The position numbers and the translations under genes were made by a program. Shown here in pieces: positions 18,022-27,255 of a stretch of DNA of 64,000 nucleotides. The stretch covers positions 62,001-126,000 of the forward strand of contig NZ_SCOT01000003.1 in NCBI RefSeq assembly GCF_005502465.1, in the 5' to 3' direction. Source of the DNA: Sphingopyxis sp. L1A2A. Lineage in GTDB: Bacteria; Pseudomonadota; Alphaproteobacteria; Sphingomonadales; Sphingomonadaceae. The notes under the pieces are model-generated. The model had not been told where the DNA came from, ran no database searches, and saw nothing but the letters and a program-made list of their open reading frames with translations. Position 1 is the first letter of the stretch. Every line of letters starts with the position of its first letter.

Positions 18022-19675
18022 GCTCGCGCGGGTTTTTCTGGCCGTCGGCGCGCTCGCCGCGGCGGCGCCCGTGCAGGCCGCGGACGACGGCGGCGCGGCG
18101 CTGAACGCGCTGGTGCGGGCGCGGCTGGCCGAGGAGGGCGGCGAACCCGCCGCGGCGCTGGCGGCGCTGACCGATGTGGCGAGCCTGGCGCCCGACCTGC
18201 CCGGGGTGCGCGGACGGATTTTGGAGCAGGCGATCCAGGCCGGCGATCTGGCGGCGGCGCGCACCGCGGCGCTGAGGTTATGGACGGCGGGCGACCGCCG
18301 TTTCGATGCCCAGCTGGTGCTGATGGTCGATGCGATGCGGCGATCGGACTGGAAGGCCGCACGCGACATCATGGCGGGGCGCGGCGACAAGACCGGCGCC
18401 GACACGATTGCGCGACTGATCCTGCCGACCGTCAATGCGTGGATCGACGTCGGCGCGCGCCAAAAACTGCCCGAACGGCATTTGCTGGCGGCGAACAATC
18501 GCGCCCGCCCCGAACCAGTGCTGGCGTTGCAGATCGCGCTGGTGCAGCTGGCGACGGCGCGCACCGCGGACGCCGCAGCGCTGGCTGACGACACCACGCT
18601 GACCGATCGGACGAGCCAGCTCGTCGGTCTGCGTCTGGCGGCGACACTCGACCGGGCGGGGCAGCGCGATGCGGCCACCCGGCTGCGCGGAAAGATCGCG
18701 CTGGCGTCGGGACGGCGTGAGGATCCGATGCTGCTGCTGCCCGATCAACCGGTGTCGACCCCGCGCGCGGGGGTCGCCCAATGGCTCGGGCTGCTGGCCG
18801 ACGGGCTGGCGCGCACCCCGAACGGCAACAGCAAAGTGCCGCTGCTGTTCTCGCGCGCCGCCGTTTGGCTGAATGATCAGGATTGGGCGGTGCGCGCGAC
18901 GTTGGTCGAGGCACTCGAGCGCAATGGCCAGCGCGGCGACGCGATGGCGCTGCTGGACAACGATCGCGCGGCGCTGCCGCCGGTGCTGGCGATGCGCCGC
19001 GCCGAGCTGGTCGCCGATGCTGGCGACCTGCCGGGCGCCGCAAAACTGGCCGAGGCGGCGGCCGCGGGCGATGCGCCGCGCAGCCTGCTCGTCCGGCTCG
19101 CCGGCATCGCGGGGCGCTCGAACGATCCCAAGGCCGCGGCGCGTGCTTATGAGCGGTTAGAGGGCACGCTGGCTGACGGTGCCGACGACCGCGCGCTGCG
19201 CGGCACCTTGCTGATCGCGCGCGCCGAATTGCTGTTGCAGGCGGACGAATGGGACGCCGCGGCGCCGTTGATGGAAAAGGCGGTGGCGCTGCGCCCCGAC
19301 GATGCCGCGGTGCTGAATTTCGCGGGCTATTCGGCGCTGGAACGCCGCAAGGATGTCAAACAATCGCTGGCGCGGATCGAGGCGGCATGGGCGCAGGAGC
19401 CGCAGAATGCCAGCATCACTGATTCGCTGGGCTGGGCCTATTTCCTGACCGGGCGCACCGACGATGCGGTGGCGCTGCTGGAGAAAGCGCAGCGCGGCGA
19501 GCCCGCCAATGCGGTGATCGTCGAACATCTGGGCGATGCCTATTGGCAGGCGGGGCGCAAGTTTCAGGCGCGCTACACCTGGCGCGCCGCGGCGCTGCTG
19601 GCCGAGGCGGAGATGGCGACGCGGCTGGCGGCGAAGCTGCGCGACGGGCTGACCGCGGCGACGACCGCGCCATGA
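18005..19675 (+). CDS. Exported tetratricopeptide-repeat protein (start unresolved)
   Basis: About 550 residues, rich in alanine and leucine. An N-terminal signal-like stretch (KLARVFLAVGALAAAAPVQA) is followed by helical repeats throughout. The clearest TPR units lie near the C-terminus (ALRPDDAAVLNFAGYSAL, ITDSLGWAYFLTGRTDDA, VIVEHLGDAYWQAGR). The start is a puzzle. No ATG, GTG or TTG lies in frame between 17876, inside the ETF dehydrogenase gene, and the GTG at 18071, which would delete the signal. The position given is an in-frame ATT just upstream of the signal; an ATG at 17867 is the next canonical choice. ispE overlaps its stop by ATGA. Role unknown, perhaps envelope-associated scaffolding. 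Confidence 0.75.
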   Translation: MTRTCKLARVFLAVGALAAAAPVQAADDGGAALNALVRARLAEEGGEPAAALAALTDVASLAPDLPGVRGRILEQAIQAGDLAAARTAALRLWTAGDRRFDAQLVLMVDAMRRSDWKAARDIMAGRGDKTGADTIARLILPTVNAWIDVGARQKLPERHLLAANNRARPEPVLALQIALVQLATARTADAAALADDTTLTDRTSQLVGLRLAATLDRAGQRDAATRLRGKIALASGRREDPMLLLPDQPVSTPRAGVAQWLGLLADGLARTPNGNSKVPLLFSRAAVWLNDQDWAVRATLVEALERNGQRGDAMALLDNDRAALPPVLAMRRAELVADAGDLPGAAKLAEAAAAGDAPRSLLVRLAGIAGRSNDPKAAARAYERLEGTLADGADDRALRGTLLIARAELLLQADEWDAAAPLMEKAVALRPDDAAVLNFAGYSALERRKDVKQSLARIEAAWAQEPQNASITDSLGWAYFLTGRTDDAVALLEKAQRGEPANAVIVEHLGDAYWQAGRKFQARYTWRAAALLAEAEMATRLAAKLRDGLTAATTAP

Positions 19676-20523
19676 CCGCCGTGATGCAGGACACCGGCTG
19701 GGCCAAGATCAACCTGGCGCTGCATGTGCGCGGTCGGCGCAGCAATGGCTATCACGACATCGAAACCTTGTTCGCTTTCGTCGACGGCGGCGACGGCATC
19801 GTCGCCGAAGTGGCCGCGGCGGATAGTTTGACGATCGTCGGCGAGTTTGCCGAGGGCTTGAGCGCGGGCGCCGACAATCTGGTGGTGCAGGTGTTGGCGC
19901 TGCTGCGCGCACGCTATGGCGCCGATCGGGTGCCACCGCTGGCGGTGACGCTGACCAAGCTGCTGCCGGTCGCGGCGGGGATCGGCGGCGGGTCGGCCGA
20001 CGCCGCAGCGACGGCGCGGCTGGTGCGGCGGCATTTTCTGCCCGAGCTGGGCGATGCGACGCTGGCTCGGATCGTCGGCCCGCTCGGCGCCGATATTGCC
20101 GCGTGCGTTGCCAGCGCGACCTGTCTGGGGATCGGGGTTGGCGAAGACTTGCGCGCGGTCCCCGACCTGCGGCTGGCGGGCACCCCGGTGCTGCTGGTCA
20201 ATCCGCGCCAGCCGGTTGCGACGGGGCCGGTGTTTGCCGCATGGGACGGGATCGATCGTGGGTCGCTGTTCAGTGATCCGGCGGGGCGGGCGCAGCTGCT
20301 GGCGGCGCGCAATGATTTGCAACGCGCCGCGATCGCGCAATGTCCCGCCATCGTCGATGTCCTGACCGAACTCGGCGCGCTCAGCCCCTGGCTGGCGCGC
20401 ATGTCGGGGTCGGGCGCGACCTGTTTTGCGCTGTTCGACGCGCTGGCCGAACGCGATTTGGCAGCAGTGCGTCTGGCACAAAGCCATCCTCACTGGTGGC
20501 AGTTGGCGGGCGTGCTACGATGA
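19672..20523 (+). CDS. ispE: 4-diphosphocytidyl-2-C-methyl-D-erythritol kinase IspE
   Basis: This 283-residue GHMP-family kinase phosphorylates CDP-methylerythritol at the 2-hydroxyl in the non-mevalonate isoprenoid pathway. The N-terminal WAKINLALHVRGRRSNGYHDIETLF matches the family, the glycine-rich ATP loop PVAAGIGGGSADAAA lies near residue 99, and the C-terminal RMSGSGATCFALF near 243 is the third GHMP motif. The ATG at 19672 overlaps the TPR stop as ATGA. Its own stop overlaps the next start in the same way, so translation of the three genes is probably coupled. Confidence 0.96.
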   Translation: MTAVMQDTGWAKINLALHVRGRRSNGYHDIETLFAFVDGGDGIVAEVAAADSLTIVGEFAEGLSAGADNLVVQVLALLRARYGADRVPPLAVTLTKLLPVAAGIGGGSADAAATARLVRRHFLPELGDATLARIVGPLGADIAACVASATCLGIGVGEDLRAVPDLRLAGTPVLLVNPRQPVATGPVFAAWDGIDRGSLFSDPAGRAQLLAARNDLQRAAIAQCPAIVDVLTELGALSPWLARMSGSGATCFALFDALAERDLAAVRLAQSHPHWWQLAGVLR

Positions 20524-21263
20524 GCAGCGGGATGAGCGAAGCGTGGCGCCAGCTGGGAACGCCGCGCGCCGCCGGCATCCTGCTGATCGCCGATCATGCG
20601 TCGAACCATGTTCCCGCGGACATCGACCTTGGCATCGATCCGGCGCTGCTGACCAATCATATCGCGATCGACATCGGGGTGGCCGAGGTCGCGGCGCTGC
20701 TGGTCCAAGACGGCGCGGTCGATGCCGCGATCTTCGGCGGGGTGTCGCGGCTGGTGGTCGATTGCAATCGCGAGGAAGAGGCGCCGGGGGTGCTGCCAAT
20801 CGCCAGCGATGGGCATGCGGTGCCGGGCAATGCGTTGGACGCCGCCGCCCGCGAGGCGCGGCTGGCGCGGTTTTTCCGCCCCTATCACGCGCATATCGCG
20901 GCGACGATCGCGGCGCATCGCCCCGCGATGATCCTGTCGCTGCACAGCTTTACCCCGGCGCTGGCGGCGCATCCCGATCAGACGCGGCCGTGGCACGTCG
21001 GGGTGCTGTATAATGAAGACGACCGGTTGGCGGAGGCGGCAATTGCGGCACTAGCGGCCGAGGGGCTGAACGTCGGCGACCAACAACCCTATTCGGGCAA
21101 GCTGCTCAACGCGACGATGAACCGCCATGCCGAGGGTAACGCCATTCCCTATGTCGGGATCGAGATGCGGCAGGATCTGGTCGGCGATGCCGCGGGGCAG
21201 GCGCTGTTCGCCGCGCGGCTGGCGCGAATGTGCAAGAAAGTGGCGTTGAACATTCGGGCCTAG
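20520..21263 (+). CDS. N-formylglutamate amidohydrolase family protein
   Basis: This 247-residue FGase-family hydrolase is related to HutG-type enzymes that cut N-formyl-L-glutamate to glutamate and formate. ADHASNHVP near residue 24 is the conserved first motif, SRLVVDCNRE near 77 carries conserved acidic and arginine residues, and LSLHSFTP near 139 and YVGIEMRQD near 217 follow as in the family. No histidine-degradation gene is nearby, so the physiological substrate is uncertain. The ATG at 20520 overlaps the ispE stop (ATGA); an ATG at 20532 is a shorter alternative. Confidence 0.87.
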   Translation: MSSGMSEAWRQLGTPRAAGILLIADHASNHVPADIDLGIDPALLTNHIAIDIGVAEVAALLVQDGAVDAAIFGGVSRLVVDCNREEEAPGVLPIASDGHAVPGNALDAAAREARLARFFRPYHAHIAATIAAHRPAMILSLHSFTPALAAHPDQTRPWHVGVLYNEDDRLAEAAIAALAAEGLNVGDQQPYSGKLLNATMNRHAEGNAIPYVGIEMRQDLVGDAAGQALFAARLARMCKKVALNIRA

Positions 21264-21322
21264 GCGTGTAGAGGCGCTTTCAGTCGCTCAATATTGTAAT
21301 AATATTTCTAGGAACCGAAAAA

Positions 21323-23179
21323 ATGCCTTCTTATCGTTCGCGCACCACCACCCATGGCCGCAATCAGGCCGGCGCGCGCGGGCTGTGGCGCGCCACCGGG
21401 ATGAAGGACGGCGATTTCGGCAAGCCGATCATCGCGGTGGTCAACAGTTTTACCCAGTTCGTCCCCGGCCATGTCCACCTGAAAGACCTCGGCCAAATGG
21501 TGGCGCGCGAGATCGAGGCGGTCGGCGGAGTGGCCAAGGAATTCAACACGATCGCGGTCGATGACGGTATCGCCATGGGCCATGACGGGATGCTCTATTC
21601 GCTGCCGTCGCGCGACCTGATCGCCGATTCGGTCGAATATATGGTCAACGCACATTGTGCCGACGCGATGGTGTGCATTTCCAACTGCGACAAGATCACG
21701 CCCGGGATGCTGATGGCGGCGCTGCGGATCAATATTCCCGTCGTCTTTGTGTCGGGCGGGCCGATGGAGGCGGGCAAGGTCGTGCTGAAGGGCAAGACGG
21801 TCGCGCTCGATCTGGTCGACGCGATGGTCGCCGCTGCCGACGAAAGCTATACCGACGAGGAAGTCACCGCGATCGAACAGGCGGCGTGCCCGACCTGTGG
21901 CAGCTGTTCGGGGATGTTCACCGCCAATTCGATGAATTGCCTGACCGAGGCGCTGGGGCTGTCGCTGCCCGGCAATGGCTCGCAACTGGCGACCCACGCC
22001 GACCGCAAGGAGCTGTTCCTGCGCGCCGGGCGGATCGTCGTCGAGATGTGCAAGCGCCATTATGAGGAAGACGATAACAGCGTGTTGCCGCGCAATATCG
22101 CGACCTTTGAAGCGTTTGAAAATGCGATGAGCCTCGACATCGCGATGGGCGGGTCGACCAACACAGTGCTGCACCTGCTCGCCGCGGCGTTCGAGGCCGG
22201 GGTCGATTTCACCATGACCGACATCGACCGGCTGTCGCGCCGCGTGCCGTGCCTGTCGAAGGTCGCGCCCGCCAAGAGCGACGTCCATATGGAGGATGTC
22301 CACCGCGCCGGCGGGATCATGGCGATCCTGGGCCAGCTCGAACGTGCGGGCCTGCTCCACGCCCATTTGCCGACGGTGCACAGCGCGACGCTGGGTGACG
22401 CGCTGAACAAATGGGACATTTCGCGGACCAACGATCCTGAGGTGCAGAAATTCTTCATGGCCGCGCCGGGCGGCGTGCCGACGCAGGTCGCGTTCAGCCA
22501 GGAGCGGCGCTGGGACTCGCTCGACCTCGACCGCGAAACCGGCGTGATCCGGTCGGCATCGCATGCGTTCAGCCAGGACGGCGGGCTGGCGGTGTTGTCG
22601 GGCAATCTGGCGGTCGATGGCTGTATCGTAAAGACCGCGGGCGTCGACGAATCGATCCTGAAATTTTCGGGCCCGGCCAAGGTATTTGAAAGCCAGGATG
22701 CGTCGGTTGCGGGCATCCTGACCGGCCAGGTCGTCGTCGGCGATGTGGTGGTCATCCGTTACGAAGGACCGAAAGGCGGGCCGGGGATGCAGGAAATGCT
22801 CTATCCGACAAGCTATCTGAAATCGAAAGGACTGGGCGCCGCCTGCGCGCTGGTTACCGACGGACGTTTTTCGGGCGGTACGTCGGGGCTGTCGATCGGC
22901 CATGCTTCGCCTGAAGCTGCCGAGGGTGGCTTGATCGGGCTGGTCGAAGACGGCGACCTCATCGAGATCGATATTCCGAACCGCACGATCAACCTCGCTG
23001 TACCCGATGCCGAACTGGCTGAGCGGCGGGCGGCGATGGAAGCCAAGGGCGATGCCGCCTGGCAACCCGCCAAGCCGCGTCCGCGCAAGATTTCGGTAGC
23101 ACTTCAGGCCTATGCCGCGATGACGACGAGTGCTGCCAGAGGAGCAGTGCGCGACCTGTCGCAGCTGAAGGGTAAATAA
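21323..23179 (+). CDS. ilvD: Dihydroxy-acid dehydratase IlvD
   Basis: This 618-residue enzyme of valine, isoleucine and pantothenate synthesis dehydrates 2,3-dihydroxy acids to 2-keto acids. Cysteine motifs [12 protein letters not shown] near residue 120 and [17 protein letters not shown] near 190 hold the iron-sulfur cluster; the C-terminal [14 protein letters not shown] near 516 is also conserved. The length matches the E. coli type. The ATG has a TAGGA Shine-Dalgarno ten bases upstream. The 59 bases before it contain an unusually AT-rich patch (AATATTGTAATAATATT, 21290-21306) that may hold the promoter. A small lipoprotein gene overlaps the stop by one base. Confidence 0.97.
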   Translation: MPSYRSRTTTHGRNQAGARGLWRATGMKDGDFGKPIIAVVNSFTQFVPGHVHLKDLGQMVAREIEAVGGVAKEFNTIAVDDGIAMGHDGMLYSLPSRDLIADSVEYMVNAHCADAMVCISNCDKITPGMLMAALRINIPVVFVSGGPMEAGKVVLKGKTVALDLVDAMVAAADESYTDEEVTAIEQAACPTCGSCSGMFTANSMNCLTEALGLSLPGNGSQLATHADRKELFLRAGRIVVEMCKRHYEEDDNSVLPRNIATFEAFENAMSLDIAMGGSTNTVLHLLAAAFEAGVDFTMTDIDRLSRRVPCLSKVAPAKSDVHMEDVHRAGGIMAILGQLERAGLLHAHLPTVHSATLGDALNKWDISRTNDPEVQKFFMAAPGGVPTQVAFSQERRWDSLDLDRETGVIRSASHAFSQDGGLAVLSGNLAVDGCIVKTAGVDESILKFSGPAKVFESQDASVAGILTGQVVVGDVVVIRYEGPKGGPGMQEMLYPTSYLKSKGLGAACALVTDGRFSGGTSGLSIGHASPEAAEGGLIGLVEDGDLIEIDIPNRTINLAVPDAELAERRAAMEAKGDAAWQPAKPRPRKISVALQAYAAMTTSAARGAVRDLSQLKGK

Positions 23180-23565
23180 TGAAACGATTGGGGGGTGTCG
23201 CCGGGTTCCTGCTGCTTGCGGCGTGCGGCGGCGCACCCGACAATGGCGATCTGGTCGAAGCCGAAGCGCGCGGATCGCGTGACGCGGCGGAGAACGGCCG
23301 TATCGAATGTGCGCTGGAAGGCGCCAAGCTGTTCGATCGCACCTGCACCGTCGAAGAGATGAGCGGGCAGGACGGCGCCGTCCTGGTCGTCGGGCGCGCC
23401 AATGTCGGGTATCGCCGGTTGCAGATTACGACCGACGGCCGCGGCGTGGTGTCGGCCGACGGCGCTGAACCGGCGAAAGTCAGCGTCGTCGGTGATAATA
23501 TGATCGAGGTCGCAGTCGGCAACGATCGGTATCGCTTGCCTGCGAACACCAGCGGCGCGAAATAG
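23179..23565 (+). CDS. Small putative lipoprotein, unknown function
   Basis: A 128-residue protein with a short signal sequence and lipobox LLAAC (Cys16), so probably lipid-anchored after export. The mature part contains two further cysteines (IECALEG and DRTCTVEE, about 14 residues apart) that could form a disulfide, and a beta-rich second half. I do not recognise a family. Its ATG shares one base with the ilvD stop, so it is translated from the ilvD transcript, but no link to branched-chain amino acid synthesis is evident. It is followed by a large inverted repeat. Confidence 0.75.
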   Translation: MKRLGGVAGFLLLAACGGAPDNGDLVEAEARGSRDAAENGRIECALEGAKLFDRTCTVEEMSGQDGAVLVVGRANVGYRRLQITTDGRGVVSADGAEPAKVSVVGDNMIEVAVGNDRYRLPANTSGAK

Positions 23566-23571
23566 CAATAT

Positions 23572-23647
23572 CGTCATTGCGAGCGAAGCGAAGCAATCCA
23601 GAGCGGTGTATGCCACTCTGGATTGCTTCGCTTCGCTCGCAATGACG
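23572..23647. repeat. Intergenic inverted repeat, 32-bp perfect arms
   Basis: Arms at 23572-23603 and 23616-23647 are perfect reverse complements around a 12-base loop; the ends are CGTCATTGCGAGCGAAGCGA and its complement. As RNA this would be a long hairpin between the lipoprotein gene and the NAD(P)HX repair gene; no T-run follows it. It belongs to the same CGTCAT-ended set as the others in this window. Confidence 0.88.
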
Positions 23648-23707
23648 ACGCGGGATGACAGAACGCTTCCATCGCGATTTTTCGCTGGCCGTGATAGTCT
23701 GAACGCC

Positions 23708-25075
23708 ATGTCCGTTCCCGCCGACGCCCCGATCCTGACCCGCGCCGCGATGCGCGAGGCCGAGGCTGCGTGCGCGGTGCAAGGCACGCCGCTGTCCGAA
23801 TTGATGGAGCGCGCCGGCGCCGCGGTGGCCGACACCGCGTGGCGGATGGCGGCGGGGGCGCCGGTGCTGATCCTGTGCGGGCCGGGCAACAATGGCGGCG
23901 ACGGCTATGTCGCGGCGCGGTTGCTGGCGGGCCGCGGTGCGGCGGTGCGGGTGGCGGCTTTGGCTGAACCCACCACCGATCTGGCGCAGGCGGCGCGCGC
24001 GGGGTGGAGCGGTCCGATCGAACCGATGGATGCCGCGCTGGCCCCCGCGCCGGTGATCGTCGATGCGCTATTCGGCGTCGGACTGTCGCGGCCGTTGGCC
24101 GACGATCTTGCCGATACGCTGCGGGGTTTTGCCGGACGCCGCGTGCTGGCGGTCGACGTGCCGAGCGGGATCGGCGGCGACGGCGGCGCCGAATGGATGC
24201 CGCCGCTGCCCGCCGATGTCACGCTGGCGCTGGGCGCGCTGAAGCCCGCGCATGTTTTGCTGCCGACCGCCCCCGCCTGCGGCCGCGTGCTGCTCGCGTC
24301 GATCGGGATTGCTGCGGGGGCCGCGATGCGGACGCTGCCAGCGGCGAAGGTGGCAACGCCCACCGCGGCGGCGCACAAGTTCAGCCGCGGCATGGTGCTG
24401 GTCTTTGCCGGGCCGATGCCGGGCGCCGCAGGTTTGGCGGCGGCGGCGGCGCTGCGCGCGGGAGCGGGCTATGCTGTGCTGGAGGGTAGCGCGCGGGCGC
24501 CGCTGGCCGCGATTATCACCGAAAGCGACGCGCGCTTTGGCGAACGGCTGAGCGATCCGCGCGTCGGCGCGGTGGTGATCGGGCCGGGCTTTCCGGCGAG
24601 CGATGCGCTGTTGTTCGACGTCGAGGCCGCGCTCGATTCGGGCAAGCCACTGGTGCTCGACGCCGCGGCGATTGCCGCCGCGCTGCCGCGCCTGTGCGAA
24701 ACACCGGGCCAGGCGATATTGACCCCGCATGAGGGCGAATTCGCCCGCACCTTTCCCGACTTATCCGGCAGCAAGATCGACCGCGCCCGGGCGGCGGCGG
24801 TGCGCACGGGGGCCGTGGTCGTCTATAAGGGCGCCGATACCATCATCGCGGCGCCCGATGGCCGTGTCGTCGCGGCTTGGCCGGGCAGCCCGTGGCTGGC
24901 GACCGCGGGGACGGGCGATGTGCTGGCGGGGGCGTGCGGCGCGATGCTGGCGCGGGGCGGCGATGCATTCGATGCCGCGGTCGCGGCGGTGGGGTGGCAT
25001 ATCGCGCAGGCCGCGCGTATAGGCCCCGGCCTTGTCGCCGACGATCTGGTCGCCGACGATCTCTTGAAAGCATGA
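23708..25075 (+). CDS. nnr: Bifunctional NAD(P)H-hydrate epimerase/ADP-dependent dehydratase
   Basis: This 455-residue two-domain enzyme repairs hydrated NADH and NADPH. The N-terminal YjeF_N epimerase domain (about 1-205) contains CGPGNNGGDGYVAARLL near residue 57 and a VDVPSGIGGD segment near 152. The C-terminal ribokinase-like dehydratase domain has the substrate loop LTPHEGEFAR near 340 and the ATAGTGDVLAGACGAML catalytic loop near 400. The ATG at 23708 gives the family's usual beginning; an earlier in-frame start at 23606 lies inside the inverted repeat. The RNA methyltransferase GTG begins one base after its stop. Confidence 0.94.
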   Translation: MSVPADAPILTRAAMREAEAACAVQGTPLSELMERAGAAVADTAWRMAAGAPVLILCGPGNNGGDGYVAARLLAGRGAAVRVAALAEPTTDLAQAARAGWSGPIEPMDAALAPAPVIVDALFGVGLSRPLADDLADTLRGFAGRRVLAVDVPSGIGGDGGAEWMPPLPADVTLALGALKPAHVLLPTAPACGRVLLASIGIAAGAAMRTLPAAKVATPTAAAHKFSRGMVLVFAGPMPGAAGLAAAAALRAGAGYAVLEGSARAPLAAIITESDARFGERLSDPRVGAVVIGPGFPASDALLFDVEAALDSGKPLVLDAAAIAAALPRLCETPGQAILTPHEGEFARTFPDLSGSKIDRARAAAVRTGAVVVYKGADTIIAAPDGRVVAAWPGSPWLATAGTGDVLAGACGAMLARGGDAFDAAVAAVGWHIAQAARIGPGLVADDLVADDLLKA

Positions 25076-25076
25076 T

Positions 25077-26276
25077 GTGACCGAAACCGCCCTGATTACC
25101 CGCATTGCCGCGCGCGGCGACGGCGTCACCGACGATGGCCGCCATGTCGCGGGCGCGGTTCCGGGCGACCGGGTGCGCGACGACGGCATCATCATTCCGG
25201 GGCCAAACCGCGCGCAGCCGCCCTGCCGCCATTTCGGCAAATGTGGCGGCTGTGAGTTGCAGCATGTCGCCGAACCGGCGCTCGCCGAATTTGTCCGCGA
25301 CCGGGTGGTCGGCGCGCTTGCGGCGCAGGACGTGCAGGCGGGCGAAGTGCTGCCCGCCCATCTGTCGCCGCCGCAGAGCCGCCGCCGCGCGGCCCTGACC
25401 GCGCTGCGCACCGGCAAACAGGTCGCGATCGGGTTCAACGCCGCGCAGAGCAACCAGATCGTCGATATGCGGCAATGTCCGCTGCTGCTGCCCGAATTGT
25501 TCGCGCTGATCGCGCCGCTGCGCGACCTGCTGGCGACCATCGCGCAGCAGAAAAGGCCCGTGAAGGTCAAACTCCAGATGCTCGATCAGGGTGTCGAGGT
25601 GATTTTGGAGGGCGTCAAGGCCGAGGGGCTCGACGCCGCGATGGCGCTACAGGATTTCGCCGGCGCGCATAAGCTGGCGCGCTTTGCCGTCGATCAGGGG
25701 CATGGGCTGGAAACGCTGTGGCAGCCCGAACCGCCGACCGTTCGCTTTGGCGATGTGACGGTCGAGGTGCCGGCATTTGCGTTTCTGCAGGCGACGACCG
25801 CGGGGCAGGCGGCGCTGGTCGATGCCGTGACGCGCGCGGTCGGTGACGCCGGGGCGATTGCCGATCTGTTCGCGGGGGTCGGGACGTTTGCGCTGTCGCT
25901 CCAGAAAGGGCGGAAAATCTATGCCGCCGAAGGCGCGCGCGATGCGATTGCGGCGCTGAAGGCGGCGGCAAACCGCGCCCGCGCGCTGGTCGCGACCGAG
26001 CATCGCGACCTGTTTCGGCGGCCGCTGATCCCGGCGGAATTGAACCGCTTCGGCGCGGTGATCCTCGATCCTCCCCGCGCCGGCGCCGAGGAACAGGTGG
26101 CGCAGCTGGCGGCATCGGACACCCCGGTCATCGCCTATGTCAGTTGCAACCCCGCGAGCTTTGCGCGCGATGCAAAGCTGCTGGTCGATGGCGGTTACAC
26201 CCTCGATTGGGCGCAACCGGTCGGGCAGTTCCGCTGGTCGACGCATGTCGAACTCGCGGGGCGGTTTTCGCGGTAG
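25077..26276 (+). CDS. TrmA/RumA-family RNA methyltransferase (SAM-dependent, Fe-S)
   Basis: This 399-residue class I methyltransferase is of the 23S rRNA/tRNA m5U type. A basic N-terminal part has the iron-sulfur cysteines CRHFGKCGGCEL near residue 45, with a fourth in DMRQCPLL near 130. The SAM-binding motif ADLFAGVGTFAL is near 262, the ILDPPRAGAEEQ motif near 328, and the catalytic YVSCNPASFARD near 352. No N-terminal TRAM domain is obvious, so the exact target (U747, U1939 or other) cannot be assigned. The start is a GTG at 25077, just after the nnr stop. A strong hairpin follows the stop. Confidence 0.9.
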   Translation: MTETALITRIAARGDGVTDDGRHVAGAVPGDRVRDDGIIIPGPNRAQPPCRHFGKCGGCELQHVAEPALAEFVRDRVVGALAAQDVQAGEVLPAHLSPPQSRRRAALTALRTGKQVAIGFNAAQSNQIVDMRQCPLLLPELFALIAPLRDLLATIAQQKRPVKVKLQMLDQGVEVILEGVKAEGLDAAMALQDFAGAHKLARFAVDQGHGLETLWQPEPPTVRFGDVTVEVPAFAFLQATTAGQAALVDAVTRAVGDAGAIADLFAGVGTFALSLQKGRKIYAAEGARDAIAALKAAANRARALVATEHRDLFRRPLIPAELNRFGAVILDPPRAGAEEQVAQLAASDTPVIAYVSCNPASFARDAKLLVDGGYTLDWAQPVGQFRWSTHVELAGRFSR

Positions 26277-26277
26277 C

Positions 26278-26305
26278 CGTCGCCCCCGCCTTCACGGGGA
26301 CGACG
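26278..26305. terminator. Bidirectional terminator-like hairpin
   Basis: Arms CGTCGCCCCCG (26278-26288) and CGGGGACGACG (26295-26305) pair over 11 positions with one mismatch and a six-base loop. It begins two bases after the RNA methyltransferase stop and eight bases before the convergent MAPEG stop. No long T-run follows in either direction. Confidence 0.6.
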
Positions 26306-26313
26306 CCACTTTG

Positions 26314-26748
26314 TCAGTGCAGCACGAACCCCATAAACGCATGCACGCACAGCGCGAGCAGCGCGAGGCTGGCCAGCGCGAACACGCCAAAGCGCCACAG
26401 CACGCGGTTGACCGTCACCTGGATCAGGCTGTGGATGATGCGCAGGGCGACATAGGCCCAGGCGATCTGGGTGTTCAGCCCGCCGCCCATGCCGCCGACT
26501 GCGAGCGCCAGCGCGACCGCATAGAATACCGTCGGCTGTTCCATCAGATGATTGTAGTTGTGCGCCTTCCACTGCACTTCGGGCGGCAAAACTTCGTCGA
26601 GGCCTCTGCCCGTTGTGCCCACCAGATTTTTTGCATCGATCTTGGCGCGGCTCATTGCCGGGATGCGCGTGGCGTACATCCACACCCACATGATCATCGA
26701 CCACAGCGCCAGCGTCGCGACCGGCCCCAGAATAGCATTGGTTTCCAT
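26314..26748 (-). CDS. MAPEG family membrane protein (copy 1)
   Basis: A 144-residue protein with four predicted transmembrane helices, of the MAPEG superfamily (membrane-associated proteins in eicosanoid and glutathione metabolism). The NYNHLMEQPTVFYAV segment near residue 65 and AWAYVALRIIHSLIQV near 97 carry the family's conserved asparagine, glutamate, proline and arginine. Bacterial members include glutathione transferase/peroxidase types, but many have unknown substrates. A second paralog lies 12 bases upstream in the same direction, so the pair is a tandem duplication and probably one transcript. Confidence 0.88.
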   Translation of the reverse strand: METNAILGPVATLALWSMIMWVWMYATRIPAMSRAKIDAKNLVGTTGRGLDEVLPPEVQWKAHNYNHLMEQPTVFYAVALALAVGGMGGGLNTQIAWAYVALRIIHSLIQVTVNRVLWRFGVFALASLALLALCVHAFMGFVLH

Positions 26749-26760
26749 GACAATTCCCCC

Positions 26761-27192
26761 TCAACCCAAAGTGGCGATCACCGCCAGCACGGCCAGCACG
26801 ATTAAACAAAATGTCGAAAGCCCGAAGATGGCGAAGCGTACTGGAATTCGGTTGACCGTCGCCTGCCAGAAACTGTGGACGATGCGCAGCGCGACATAGG
26901 CCCACGCCAGCCCGCGGGTCACGTCGGTGCTGCCGCCCGACAGATGCAGGAAGACGATCACCGCATAAAACAGCGTCGGCTGTTCGAGCAGATGCGTATA
27001 ATTGTGCGATTTCCAGTTGATCGTCGGCGGCAGCACATTTTCCAGATCGACCCCGCGGCCGCCCGGCGGCGCGGCTTTCAGGTCGACGCCGGCCTTGGCC
27101 ATCGCGCCGAACCGCGTCGCGGCGACCCAGCCGAGCATGATCAGCGTCCACAGCGCGAGCACCGCGCCGGGCGCGAGCAGATTTTCAGGCAT
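26761..27192 (-). CDS. MAPEG family membrane protein (copy 2)
   Basis: A 143-residue protein with four hydrophobic segments and the same MAPEG landmarks as its neighbour: NYTHLLEQPTLFYAV near residue 64 and AWAYVALRIVHSFWQATVNR near 96. It differs most in the first loop (PPGGRGVDLENVLPP) and in the C-terminal helix. It is the upstream member of the pair. Divergence between the copies is well beyond a recent duplication, so they may form a heterotrimer or have different substrates. Confidence 0.88.
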   Translation of the reverse strand: MPENLLAPGAVLALWTLIMLGWVAATRFGAMAKAGVDLKAAPPGGRGVDLENVLPPTINWKSHNYTHLLEQPTLFYAVIVFLHLSGGSTDVTRGLAWAYVALRIVHSFWQATVNRIPVRFAIFGLSTFCLIVLAVLAVIATLG

Positions 27193-27255
27193 ATGTCCCC
27201 CTTCTTATTATCGCGCGATGCTAGGGCGCGCGGACGACAATGCAATGATCGATAT

